A stretch of 64,000 bases of DNA, taken from NCBI RefSeq assembly GCF_006970445.1, contig NZ_CP033877.1, positions 442,750 through 506,749 on the forward strand, given 5' to 3'. Numbering within the stretch: position 1 is the stretch's first letter; each line of letters starts with the position of its first letter. Positions 48,649 through 56,172 of this stretch are shown here, one piece after another. A program made the position numbers and the translations under genes. Under the pieces are notes generated by a model, which saw nothing but the letters and a program-made list of their open reading frames with translations, was not told the origin of the DNA and searched no databases. Source of the stretch: Stenotrophomonas maltophilia (lineage in GTDB: Bacteria > Pseudomonadota > Gammaproteobacteria > Xanthomonadales > Xanthomonadaceae).

Positions 48649-50730
48649 ATGGCACGGTGGCAATGGATGGTGGCAGGGGTGGCGTCTGCAACGGCGGTGG
48701 CATTGGCAGCGACCTGGTGGGAGACGCCGCTGCACACGCTGGCCGAGCCTGCGGGCCCGGCGCCCACGCCATTGGCCTGGACCGCACAGATCGAGCCGTT
48801 GGCCGGTGACGGCCATCCCGGTGACCGGGACGGTGGATCCGCGCAGGCGCGTTTCGCCGATCCCTACGCGCTGCTGCGCGGTGCCGATGGCAGCATCTAC
48901 TTCACCGATGCCGGCGACAACAACCGCATCCGTCGCCGACTGCCCGATGGCCGCATCGAAACCGTGGCCGGGCAGGGCGAGGGACGCGTCGACGGCCCGG
49001 CACTGCAGGCCAGTTTCAATACGCCCTCGGGCATTGCCGCCGACGCGCAGGGCAACCTGTATGTGGCCGACACCGGCAACCACGCGATCCGCCGCATCGG
49101 CACCGATGGCCAGGTGACCACGCTGGCCGGTGGCGAACAGGGCCATGACGATGGCCCCGCCGCGCAGGCCCGCTTCGATGCGCCGATGGGCATCGCAGTG
49201 GATGCGCAGGGCCAGGTCTACGTGGCCGATACGTTCAACGATCGCATCCGGGTGATCGGTACCGATGGCAGCGTGCGCACCCTGGCCGGTGGCGATCGGC
49301 CAGGCTTTGCCGACGGCGTGGGTGCCGCCGCGCGTTTTGATACGCCGGTGGCGCTGGCCTTCGATGCACACGGTGCGCTGCTGGTGGCCGACCTGTTCAA
49401 CAACGCGGTTCGCCGGGTGGCGGCCGATGGCACGGTCAGCACCGTGGTCGCCGCCGGTGGCGTGATCAATGGGCCGCTGTCACTGGCCACCACCCACGAC
49501 GGCGTGCTGTACGTGGGTGACCTGGATGGCCGCATCGTGCAGGTGACGCCGCAAGGCCACCAGATCGCGCTGGTCGGCAACGGCCGCCTGCCGCGCCTGG
49601 CCCGCCCCAGTGGCCTGGCGATGGATGCCGATGGCAGCGTGCTGGTGGCCGACGCCGCCAGCTACCGCCTGCACCGCCTGCGCCCGTTGCCGGTGGGTGA
49701 CCTGCCGGCGCCGGCGCTGGTCGGCCCGGCCGCCGATGCCGCGTTGCCGAAGACCGGGGGCCGTTGGCCGCTGGCACCGCAGGAGGGCTGGCACGAAGTG
49801 GTCGGTACGCTGGGCGAAGTGCGTGGCAACTTCACCGGCGAGAGCCGCCACCACCTGCACGGCGGCTTCGATGTACGCGGTGATGTGGGACAGACCGTGC
49901 TGGCGATCGCCGACGGCAAGATCAGCAGCCCGGTGGCGGCCTGGAACCTGGGCGAGCAGGCCGAGGGCCTGGCCGTGGATCGTCTCAAGTACATCCACAT
50001 GCGGGTCGGCCGCAGCCCGCGCGACCAGCCGTTCGATGCGCGCTGGCAGGCGTTGTATGACGAGCAGGGCAAGCTGGAACGGATGCGTGTGCGCCGTGGC
50101 ATGCGCATCCACGTCGGTGACCGCCTGGGCAGCATCAACAACCAGGCGCACGTGCATCTGGCGGTGGGTACCGGCGGTTTCGAGACCAACGCGGTGGCGC
50201 TGGGCTTCCACAACTACGCCGACCACTTCGCGCCGCGCATCACCGATGTGGCCCTGCTGGACGACAACGACCAGCCGATGGCGGCGGGCAGCGACGGCGT
50301 AGTGATGGTGGCGCGCCAGGGCCGCGGCGTGCAGATCGTGATCGAGGCCTGGGACCAGGTCGACAACAACCTGCCGCGTCGCCGCCTGGGCATGTACCAG
50401 GTGGGCTACCAGATCCTCGATGCCGCTGGACAGCCGCTGCAGGGCTACGAGCAGCCGCGCTGGAACATCGTGTTCAACCGCATGCCGCCGCAGAAGGAAG
50501 CGGTGCGCGTGGCCTACGCACCGGACAGCGGCATCACCGTGCATGGCAGCGCGGTCACCCGTTTCCGTTACCTGGCCACCAACACCGTGCGTGACGGCCT
50601 GATGGAAACGGGGCGCTGGCAGCCGGCGGCGCTGCCGCCGGGCGAGTACATCGTGCGCGCCAGCGTGCGCGACTACAGCGGCAACGAGGGCGTCGGCCCG
50701 CGCGAGATCAGAGTACGGCTGCTGCCATAG
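48649..50730 (+). CDS. NHL-repeat propeller fused to an M23-like peptidase domain
   Basis: 693 residues from the ATG at 48649, with a hydrophobic N-terminus (MVAGVASATAVALAATWW). Six NHL blades: ADPYALLRGADGSIYFTDAGDNNRIRR, IAADAQGNLYVADTGNHAIRR, IAVDAQGQVYVADTFNDRIRV and similar. Then an M23-type region: HHLHGGFDVRGDVGQTVLAIADGKI (H-x-x-x-D) and later HVHLAVGTGG (H-x-H). The C-terminal ~170 residues are beta-rich (DHFAPRITDVALLDDND). The metal ligands look intact, so endopeptidase activity is possible. The combination of an NHL propeller with a LytM fold in one protein is uncommon. Its 3' end overlaps the convergent YCII gene by 23 bp. Confidence 0.72.
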   Translation: MARWQWMVAGVASATAVALAATWWETPLHTLAEPAGPAPTPLAWTAQIEPLAGDGHPGDRDGGSAQARFADPYALLRGADGSIYFTDAGDNNRIRRRLPDGRIETVAGQGEGRVDGPALQASFNTPSGIAADAQGNLYVADTGNHAIRRIGTDGQVTTLAGGEQGHDDGPAAQARFDAPMGIAVDAQGQVYVADTFNDRIRVIGTDGSVRTLAGGDRPGFADGVGAAARFDTPVALAFDAHGALLVADLFNNAVRRVAADGTVSTVVAAGGVINGPLSLATTHDGVLYVGDLDGRIVQVTPQGHQIALVGNGRLPRLARPSGLAMDADGSVLVADAASYRLHRLRPLPVGDLPAPALVGPAADAALPKTGGRWPLAPQEGWHEVVGTLGEVRGNFTGESRHHLHGGFDVRGDVGQTVLAIADGKISSPVAAWNLGEQAEGLAVDRLKYIHMRVGRSPRDQPFDARWQALYDEQGKLERMRVRRGMRIHVGDRLGSINNQAHVHLAVGTGGFETNAVALGFHNYADHFAPRITDVALLDDNDQPMAAGSDGVVMVARQGRGVQIVIEAWDQVDNNLPRRRLGMYQVGYQILDAAGQPLQGYEQPRWNIVFNRMPPQKEAVRVAYAPDSGITVHGSAVTRFRYLATNTVRDGLMETGRWQPAALPPGEYIVRASVRDYSGNEGVGPREIRVRLLP

Positions 50731-51115
50731 CGGCAGCCGGGGCGCCGCAGCGTTCGCGCTCGGCGTCCATGTCTTCCAGCGGCCGCACCTCGATGCTGCC
50801 GAAGCGCGCCCAGGGGAAGTCGCGGGCGATGCGCATGGCTTCGTCACGGTCGCGGGCGACGATCAGGTTGAAGCCGGCCAGCAGTTCGCGGGTCTCGGCG
50901 AACGGGCCATCCAGTACGCGGCTGTGGCCATCGCGCACGCGCAGGGTCTGCGCGGTGTCGACCGGCTGCAGCTTTTGCGCGGCCAGCAGCGTGCCTTCGG
51001 CCTGCAGCTTGTCGGCGTGGGCGAGGCAGTCGCGCATCAGCGCGTTGAATTCTTCGGTGGGCAGCGCCTGCAGCAGGGCAGGCTCGATGTAGATCAGAAG
51101 CAGGTACTGCTGCAT
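50708..51115 (-). CDS. YCII (DGPF)-domain protein
   Basis: 135 residues from the ATG at 51115. YCII/DGPF domain: MQQYLLLIYIEPALLQALPT, LRVRDGHSRVLDGPFAETRELLAGFNLIVARDRDEAMRIARDFPWARFGSIEVRPL, with the DGPF motif (VLDGPF) and E-V-R-P. YCII proteins are small and often paired with ECF42 sigma factors. It is divergent from the ECF42 operon at 51834, across the large palindrome, and a related domain is the first gene of that operon. It overlaps the end of the NHL-M23 gene by 23 bp. Confidence 0.82.
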   Translation of the reverse strand: MQQYLLLIYIEPALLQALPTEEFNALMRDCLAHADKLQAEGTLLAAQKLQPVDTAQTLRVRDGHSRVLDGPFAETRELLAGFNLIVARDRDEAMRIARDFPWARFGSIEVRPLEDMDAERERCGAPAAAMAAAVL

Positions 51116-51266
51116 GGCACGGTCCTGGCGGGGGCGGGGGTCCATGATCGCGCAGGATTGCGCGTGGGCATGTTGCAGCGCGGGAGGCGCGCCTTCGGCG
51201 GGGATCGGTGAACGGCGGAGCCCCTCCGTGGTGGGTTGGTCGCTGAGAGCTGGGTTTCAGAGGGTG

Positions 51267-51368
51267 GATCGGGCGGGTGGGATTGGCGGGGACGCCGTGA
51301 ATCCGTCCCTGGAGGCTTGGCCGCGCCATCCATGGCGCGGATACCCCGCCAACCCCACCCGCCCGATC
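51267..51368 (-). repeat. long-hairpin element, copy 2 (inverted)
   Basis: Arms 51267-51291 and 51344-51368, 25 bp with one mismatch (arm starts GATCGGGCGGGTGGG). The loop contains CCGCGCCATCCATGGCGCGG at 51321-51340. It is the inverse of copy 3: the loop reads as the complement of the loop of copy 3. Confidence 0.85.
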
Positions 51369-51538
51369 CCTGACAGATTCCGGTCGCCGAACCACCACGG
51401 GAAATCAACAACAAGAGCAGAAGCGGGTCGCTTCGCTCGCAAAGCCGAGGCCGCCAGCCAACCGCCGTTGCTGTTGCTGTTGCTGTTGCTTTTTTTCTTG
51501 ATCTTCCCGTGGTGGAGCGGAGACAGGAACTTGTCCAA

Positions 51539-51642
51539 GGCCGGGTGGGTAGGCGGGGCGGGGGTGTCCGCGGCATGGATGCCGCGGCCAAGCCCCAAGG
51601 GACGGGTTTACGGCGTCCCCCGACCCGCCTACCCACCCGGCC
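51539..51642 (+). repeat. long-hairpin element, copy 3
   Basis: Arms 51539-51564 and 51617-51642, 26 bp with one mismatch (arm starts GGCCGGGTGGGTAGGCGG). Apical hairpin CCGCGGCATGGATGCCGCGG at 51568-51587, then CCAAGCCCCAAGGGACGGG and TTTACGGCGTCCCCC. Confidence 0.85.
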
Positions 51643-51760
51643 AAACCCATGAACCCGAGCTTTTCAGCGACCAACCCACCCCCACCACGGAGGGGCTCCG
51701 CCGTTCGCCGATCGCCGCCGAAGGCGCGCTTTCCACGGAAGAAATAATTTTCAGAAGACG

Positions 51761-51787
51761 TGTCGATTCCCAGCCCCCTGGTTCGTT
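51761..51787 (+). promoter_or_regulatory. probable ECF42-type promoter of the YCII-VOC-sigma operon
   Basis: TGTCGA at 51761-51766, 17 bp, then CGTT at 51784-51787, 46 bp before the first start codon. ECF42 promoters are described as TGTCGA in the -35 region with CG(A/T)C in the -10 region; the -10 match here is partial (CGTT). It fits autoregulation of the operon that ends with the sigma gene. Confidence 0.55.
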
Positions 51788-51833
51788 GTACCCAGTGAAG
51801 GGCACGCACCCCGCGTCCCCACGGGAGACCGCA

Positions 51834-52247
51834 ATGAAAGTAATGGTGATCGTGAAGGCCAACGCCGACTCCGAAGCCGGCCGCATGCCCAGCGAACAGG
51901 AATTGTCCGAAATGGGCGCCTTCAACGAACAACTCGTGGCCGCCGGCATCATGCTGGCCGGTGAAGGCCTGCATGCCACCCAGCGCGGCCGCCGCATTCA
52001 CTTCGGCAGCGGCACACCCAAGGTCGAGGCCGGTCCGTTCGGTCCTGCCAGCGACCAGATCGCCGGCTTCTGGCTGTGGGAAGTGCGGTCGCTGGAAGAG
52101 GCCGTTGAGTGGGCCAGCCGTGCGCCGTTTGGTAGTGGCGGCACGCTGGAACTGCGTCCCTTGATCTCCGCTGAAGACTTCGGTGAAGCCTTCACCCCCG
52201 AATTACAGCAGCAGGAACAGCGTCTGCGTGCACAGCTGGAAGGTTGA
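51834..52247 (+). CDS. YCII (DGPF)-domain protein, first gene of the ECF42 operon
   Basis: 137 residues. YCII-type: MKVMVIVKANADSEAGRMPSEQELSEMGAF NEQLVAAGIMLAGEGLHAT, then VEAGPFGPASDQIAGFWLWEVRSLEEAVEWASRAPF, with AGPF in place of DGPF, and LELRPL. GGGAG precedes the ATG. It lies in an operon with two VOC proteins, DUF1428 and a sigma factor. YCII proteins of this kind are thought to act as enzymes or binding proteins in stress responses run by ECF42. Only distantly similar to the divergent YCII gene at 50708. Confidence 0.83.
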   Translation: MKVMVIVKANADSEAGRMPSEQELSEMGAFNEQLVAAGIMLAGEGLHATQRGRRIHFGSGTPKVEAGPFGPASDQIAGFWLWEVRSLEEAVEWASRAPFGSGGTLELRPLISAEDFGEAFTPELQQQEQRLRAQLEG

Positions 52248-52262
52248 CCCGATGCATCTCCC

Positions 52263-52285
52263 TGCCGGGCACGACCCGGCGCTAC
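52263..52285 (-). repeat. SMAG-type REP inside the operon
   Basis: TGCCGGGC-ACG-ACCCGGCG followed by CTAC (imperfect stem) in the 67-bp gap between the YCII and first VOC genes; it may lower or stabilise message levels between these genes. Confidence 0.75.
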
Positions 52286-52314
52286 TGCCCTGAACCACAC
52301 CACGGAGTATTGCC

Positions 52315-52737
52315 ATGAGACTGATTCCCTTCCTCGGCTTCAGCGGCCAGGCCCACGACGCGATGGCGTTCTACGCCAAGGCACTCGGTGGCCAGGTCAC
52401 CTCGGAAATGAAGTACCGCGACATGCCGCCGTCCGATGGCATGCCCGGCTGCAACGAGATGCCGGCGCAGACCCTGGACCACGTTGCGCACAGCCAGCTG
52501 GAGATCGGCAACGCCATCGTGATGGCGGCCGACGGTCCCGGCGGCGGTGAAGGTGGCTCGACCACCATCAATGTCGACGTCGACAGCATCGAAGAAGCCG
52601 AACGCGTGTTCGCCGCGCTGGCCGAGGGTGGCCAGGTGCAGATGCCGATCGCCGAAACGTTCTGGGCACACCGCTGGGGCATGCTGATCGACCGCTACGG
52701 CAAGCCGTGGATGGTCAACTGCATGAAGCAGCCCTGA
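52315..52737 (+). CDS. VOC-fold protein of the PhnB/DUF899-like glyoxalase group
   Basis: 140 residues: MRLIPFLGFSGQAHDAMAFY AKALGGQV, GNAIVMAADGPGGGEGGSTT, VFAALAEGGQVQMPIAETFWAHRWGMLIDRYGKPWMVN. The final W-x-x-R-x-G-x-x-x-D-x-x-G-x-x-W block is typical of PhnB-like proteins (3-demethylubiquinone-9 methyltransferase-like in old annotations). Enzyme or binding role unknown; second gene of the ECF42 operon. Confidence 0.82.
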   Translation: MRLIPFLGFSGQAHDAMAFYAKALGGQVTSEMKYRDMPPSDGMPGCNEMPAQTLDHVAHSQLEIGNAIVMAADGPGGGEGGSTTINVDVDSIEEAERVFAALAEGGQVQMPIAETFWAHRWGMLIDRYGKPWMVNCMKQP

Positions 52738-52770
52738 TTCCGTCTTCTCCATCCACAAGGAGCTTCACCG

Positions 52771-53181
52771 ATGAGTGCACCACAACCGCAGATGATCTTC
52801 GTCAACCTGCCCGTGCAGGATCTGAACGCATCCAAGGCCTTCTTCGCTGCGCTGGGCTACAGCTTCAACCCGACCTTCACCAATGACGATGCGGCCTGCA
52901 TGGTGATCAGCGAGAGCATCTTCGTGATGCTGCTGACCCAGCCATTCTTCAAGCAGTTCACCACCAAGTCGATTGCTGACGCGCATCAGCAGACCGAGGT
53001 GATCACCTGCCTGTCGGCCGACAGCCGCAAGGCCGTGGACGTGATGGTGGACAAGGCGCTGACGGCCGGCGCCAGCGAACCGCAGCCGGCGCGCGACTAC
53101 GGCTTCATGTACCAGCGTGGCTTCCAGGACCTGGACGGCCATCTCTGGGAAATCGCACACATGGACGGCGAGCCGGGCTGA
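52771..53181 (+). CDS. VOC (glyoxalase/bleomycin-resistance-like) protein
   Basis: 136 residues: MIFVNLPVQDLNASKAFFAA LGYSFNPTFTNDDAACMVIS, FVMLLTQPFFKQFT, and YQRGFQDLDGHLWEIAHMD, with the E-I metal ligand region (HLWEIAH). AAGGAG is at good spacing. It is homologous in fold to the gene before it. Third gene of the ECF42 operon. Confidence 0.84.
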   Translation: MSAPQPQMIFVNLPVQDLNASKAFFAALGYSFNPTFTNDDAACMVISESIFVMLLTQPFFKQFTTKSIADAHQQTEVITCLSADSRKAVDVMVDKALTAGASEPQPARDYGFMYQRGFQDLDGHLWEIAHMDGEPG

Positions 53182-53204
53182 CGGCCGCCGCAGGGAGAAC
53201 CCTC

Positions 53205-53561
53205 ATGGCTTACGTGGATGCTTACGTGCTGCCGTGCCCGCAGGACAAGGTGGTGGCCTACCGCCGCCTTGCCCGCAAGGCCGGCGCGGTGTGGAAGGAC
53301 CATGGCGCGCTGCAGTACATGGAATGCGTGGCCGACGATGTGGAACCGGGCAAGAGCACCTCGTTTCCGCGCGCGGTCAAGGCGAAGCCGGGCGAAACGG
53401 TGATCGTCGCCTTCGTGGTGTTCCGCTCGCGCGCGGCACGCGACCGCATCAACGCAAAGGTGATGGCCGACCCGCGGCTGGCGTCGCTGGGCCCGAAGGA
53501 CATGCCGTTCGATACCCGGCGCATGTTCTGGGGCGGCTTCAAGCCGATTGTTGAAGCGTGA
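53205..53561 (+). CDS. DUF1428 family protein
   Basis: 118 residues of the DUF1428 type: MAYVDAYVLPCPQDKVVAYRRLARKAGAVWKDHGALQYMECVADDV, FPRAVKAKPGETVIVAFVVF, and DMPFDTRRMFWGGFKPIV (M-P-F-D-x-x-R-M-x-x-G-G-F). Dimeric alpha-beta barrel fold, RNA-independent. Members are often next to DGPF or ECF42 genes. Fourth gene of the operon, 45 bp before the sigma gene. Confidence 0.85.
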   Translation: MAYVDAYVLPCPQDKVVAYRRLARKAGAVWKDHGALQYMECVADDVEPGKSTSFPRAVKAKPGETVIVAFVVFRSRAARDRINAKVMADPRLASLGPKDMPFDTRRMFWGGFKPIVEA

Positions 53562-53606
53562 GCTGCGGCGCTTGTGCGGGCCGGGCGTGCGTGCTGTGAT
53601 CGGCGC

Positions 53607-54869
53607 ATGCTCGAGCCCGCACTGACGCAGCGTCTGGAAACCCTCTGGCGGATGGAGTCGCCAGTGCTGATCGCGCGCCTGGCGCGGCTGCTCGGTGGCG
53701 ATGTCGGCCGTGCCGAGGAGCTGGCCCAGGACACCTGGCTGGCCGCGCTGGAGCGTTGGCCGGAGCAGGGCATCCCGGACAACCCCGGAGCCTGGCTGAT
53801 GACCACCGCGCGCAACCGTGCCATCGATGTGCTGCGCCAGCACCAGCGGGTGGCGCAGCAGCACGCGCAATGGGGCGAGGAACTGCATCCGGCTGCGCTG
53901 CCGGCACCCGATGACAGCCAGGCGCTGGAGGATGACCTGGGCGATGACCTGCTGCGGTTGATGTTCGTGGCCTGCCATCCCGTGCTGCCGGCCGATGCGC
54001 GCGTGGCACTCACCCTGCGCCTGCTCGGTGGCCTGACCACCATCGAGATCGCGCGTGCGTTCCTGCAGCCGGAGCCGACCATCGCCCAGCGCATCGTGCG
54101 CGCCAAGCGCACCCTGGCGCAGAAGCAGGTGCCCTATGAAGTGCCGCGCGCGGAGGCGATGCCGGAGCGCCTGGCCTCGGTGCTGGAGGCGATCTATCTG
54201 GTGTTCAACGAAGGCTATGCGGCCAGTGCCGGTGATGACTGGATGCGCCCGGCGCTGTGCGAGGAAGCACTGCGGCTGGCCCGCATCCTGGCGCATCGGT
54301 TGCCGGTGCCGCCGGTGCTGGGCCTGCTGGCGTTGATGGAACTGCAGGCCTCGCGCGCAGCGGCGCGCGTGAATACGCAGGGTGCGCCGGTGTTGCTGGA
54401 CCAGCAGAACCGTGCGCGCTGGGACTGGCTGCAGATCGACCGCGGGCAGCAGGTGCTGGCGCGCGCGCTGGCCATCGGTGGCGACCAGGACCCCTATGTG
54501 CTGCAGGCGCGCATCGCGGCCTGCCATGCGGCTGCGCGTCGCGCTGACGCCACCGATTGGCCGCGTATTGCTGCGCTCTATACACAGCTGCTGCAGGTGC
54601 AACCTTCGCCGGTGGTGGCATTGAACCGGGTGGTGGCGATCCTGCGCAGCGACGGTGCCTTCGCCGCGTGGGCGCAGCTGCAGCCACTGCTGGTCGATCC
54701 GCGCCTGCGCGACTACGCGCCGCTGCAGGTGGTGCGCGGCGAGCTGCTGCAGGCACTGGGACGGGAGCAGGACGCGCGCGATGCATTTGCCGAAGCCGCC
54801 CGGCTCAGCCAGAACCAGGCCGAGCGCGGACTGCTGCGGCAACGGGCGGGCCTGCCCCCCACGGAGTGA
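53607..54869 (+). CDS. ECF42-type RNA polymerase sigma factor with long C-terminal extension
   Basis: 420 residues from the ATG at 53607. Sigma2 region: VLIARLARLLGGDVGRAEELAQDTWLAALERWPEQGIPDNPGAWLMTTARNRAIDVLRQ; sigma4: DARVALTLRLLGGLTTIEIARAFLQPEPTIAQRIVRAKRTLA. A ~230-residue C-terminal extension (from about 190) with ERLASVLEAIYLVFNEGYAA and a helical repeat part ending LQALGREQDARDAFAEAARL is the mark of ECF42 (formerly 'DUF6596'). There is no anti-sigma gene; the extension replaces it. The operon of YCII, VOC and DUF1428 genes upstream is the known context of this group. Confidence 0.9.
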   Translation: MLEPALTQRLETLWRMESPVLIARLARLLGGDVGRAEELAQDTWLAALERWPEQGIPDNPGAWLMTTARNRAIDVLRQHQRVAQQHAQWGEELHPAALPAPDDSQALEDDLGDDLLRLMFVACHPVLPADARVALTLRLLGGLTTIEIARAFLQPEPTIAQRIVRAKRTLAQKQVPYEVPRAEAMPERLASVLEAIYLVFNEGYAASAGDDWMRPALCEEALRLARILAHRLPVPPVLGLLALMELQASRAAARVNTQGAPVLLDQQNRARWDWLQIDRGQQVLARALAIGGDQDPYVLQARIAACHAAARRADATDWPRIAALYTQLLQVQPSPVVALNRVVAILRSDGAFAAWAQLQPLLVDPRLRDYAPLQVVRGELLQALGREQDARDAFAEAARLSQNQAERGLLRQRAGLPPTE

Positions 54870-54975
54870 ACCGACAAAGGCAGCACTTGTCGGCAGGCCC
54901 GTGAGCGGCTATGTTTCGCGCCCAGCGGACGCATGAGCGTCCGCGACCCGTGCGTATTGACCGAGGAGCGGTTGG

Positions 54976-56172
54976 ATGTATTCAAGGACGAAGAGCGCAT
55001 CGCGCGCTTTTGCGCGCCTGCTTGCCTGTGCCCTGTGCCTGGCCGTATGGCCGATGGCCGTGCAGGCCACGGACAAATCGCAGCAGGCCTATTGGGCCGG
55101 TTTTGCCTATACCGCTGACGCTGCCGCCGTGCAGGCGACCACGCCGCATGCGCATGCGGTGCTGGAACGGCGTGGCCTGGTCCCGCTGAACCAGACGCTG
55201 GCGCAGTCGCTCAAGCGCCGTGCACCGGCGCACCTGGAGCTGATCGACCAGCCGGTGGCGATGCTCGACGGCACCACCAGCGCCACCGTGCTGGCCGCTG
55301 CGCTGGATCGCGAGCTGGTCTCGGTCGAACCGATCGGCGACCAGTACAAGGTGCTGGTGGAAGTGGCGCTGCAGGCGCTGTTCTTCGACTTCCGCGAGCG
55401 CCAGGTGATCGCCTCCTATCCGCTCACCCTGCAGCGCATCGACGTGCAGGACTACCGTCCGGACAACGACGATATCGACGCGATCGTCGCCGATCTGCTG
55501 TACGGCGGCGCCGATACCAGCCTGTCGCAGGTACTGGCGGCCAGCCTGGCGCAGGCGCGGCTGCCCGACGCCGCCATGCGTCGCCTGCAGGTGGGTGGGG
55601 TGACCCTGTCCGACGCGGTGCGCGCCAAGCTGCCCGACCCGAAGTGGGACGCGCCGCTGCGCGCCACCCTGGCCCATGAGCTGTCCAAGACGCTGTCGTC
55701 CAACACCGGCGTCGGCCTGCTGCCGCCGGCCTCGGGCCAGGCGATCGGTGGCGCGATGGCCGCCCGCTTTGCCGACGGCAAGGTCTACCAGCTGAAGATT
55801 CCCGAACCCGACTACGTCATCAACCTGCAGGTCGATGCACTGAAGAACGGCGTGATCGAGGAAACCCCGGCAATGAAGACGATGCTGTTCGGCGCCTTCT
55901 TCACCGCCAAGGTGACCGAGCCGTTCTCGGGCAAGGTCTATTTCGAACAGCCGCTGCGCAAGGGTGCCACCAAGGTGGTGCCGGTCACGCAGTGGCAGGT
56001 CGACCAGTGGTCGGCCAGCTACGAAACCCTGCTGGCCGGCTTCGACGCCTTCGCCGGCGCCGCCGCCAAGCGTGCCGACTCGCGCGCCTGGCTGGACGAA
56101 CAGAAGCCGGGCGGCCGCCCGTTGCAGCAGCAGACCCAAGCCCTCCAGGAGTTGATCAAGTCATGTCGTTGA
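54976..56172 (+). CDS. exported protein of unknown function, first gene of a four-gene envelope operon
   Basis: 398 residues with a signal peptide (LLACALCLAVWPMAVQA). GAGGAG lies seven bases before the ATG. The mature part starts TDKSQQAYWAGFAYTADAAAVQATTPHAHAV; later DGTTSATVLAAALDRELVSV, LQALFFDFRERQVIASYPLTL and VYQLKIPEPDYVINLQVDALKNGV. No catalytic motif. The 3' end overlaps the next gene by 10 bp, so translation is coupled. Family not recognised; position beside a CsgG-like lipoprotein suggests outer-membrane assembly. Confidence 0.68.
   Translation: MYSRTKSASRAFARLLACALCLAVWPMAVQATDKSQQAYWAGFAYTADAAAVQATTPHAHAVLERRGLVPLNQTLAQSLKRRAPAHLELIDQPVAMLDGTTSATVLAAALDRELVSVEPIGDQYKVLVEVALQALFFDFRERQVIASYPLTLQRIDVQDYRPDNDDIDAIVADLLYGGADTSLSQVLAASLAQARLPDAAMRRLQVGGVTLSDAVRAKLPDPKWDAPLRATLAHELSKTLSSNTGVGLLPPASGQAIGGAMAARFADGKVYQLKIPEPDYVINLQVDALKNGVIEETPAMKTMLFGAFFTAKVTEPFSGKVYFEQPLRKGATKVVPVTQWQVDQWSASYETLLAGFDAFAGAAAKRADSRAWLDEQKPGGRPLQQQTQALQELIKSCR

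Larger units (their letters stand above)
51187..51729. repeat. 540-bp nested palindrome between two divergent YCII genes
   Basis: Left outer arm 51187-51256 and right outer arm 51652-51729 are inverse copies with very few differences (the right one has 6 bp extra). Next come two long-hairpin elements in opposite orientation (51267-51368 and 51539-51642), and next two further inverse segments around CCACCACGGGAA (51390-51405 and 51502-51520). The centre holds (GTTGCT)4 at 51467-51490 and TTTTTTT. No reading frame with coding character lies in it. Confidence 0.85.

Noticed and set aside
51114..51833. Long plus-strand frame across the nested palindrome leading into the YCII gene
   Set aside because: It reads through repeat sequence, and the YCII domain starts at 51834 with its own ribosome site.
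53097..54842. 581-codon minus-strand frame opposite the sigma factor and DUF1428 genes
   Set aside because: Shadow frame: Arg/His/Gln-rich, no start signal, spans several real genes on the plus strand.
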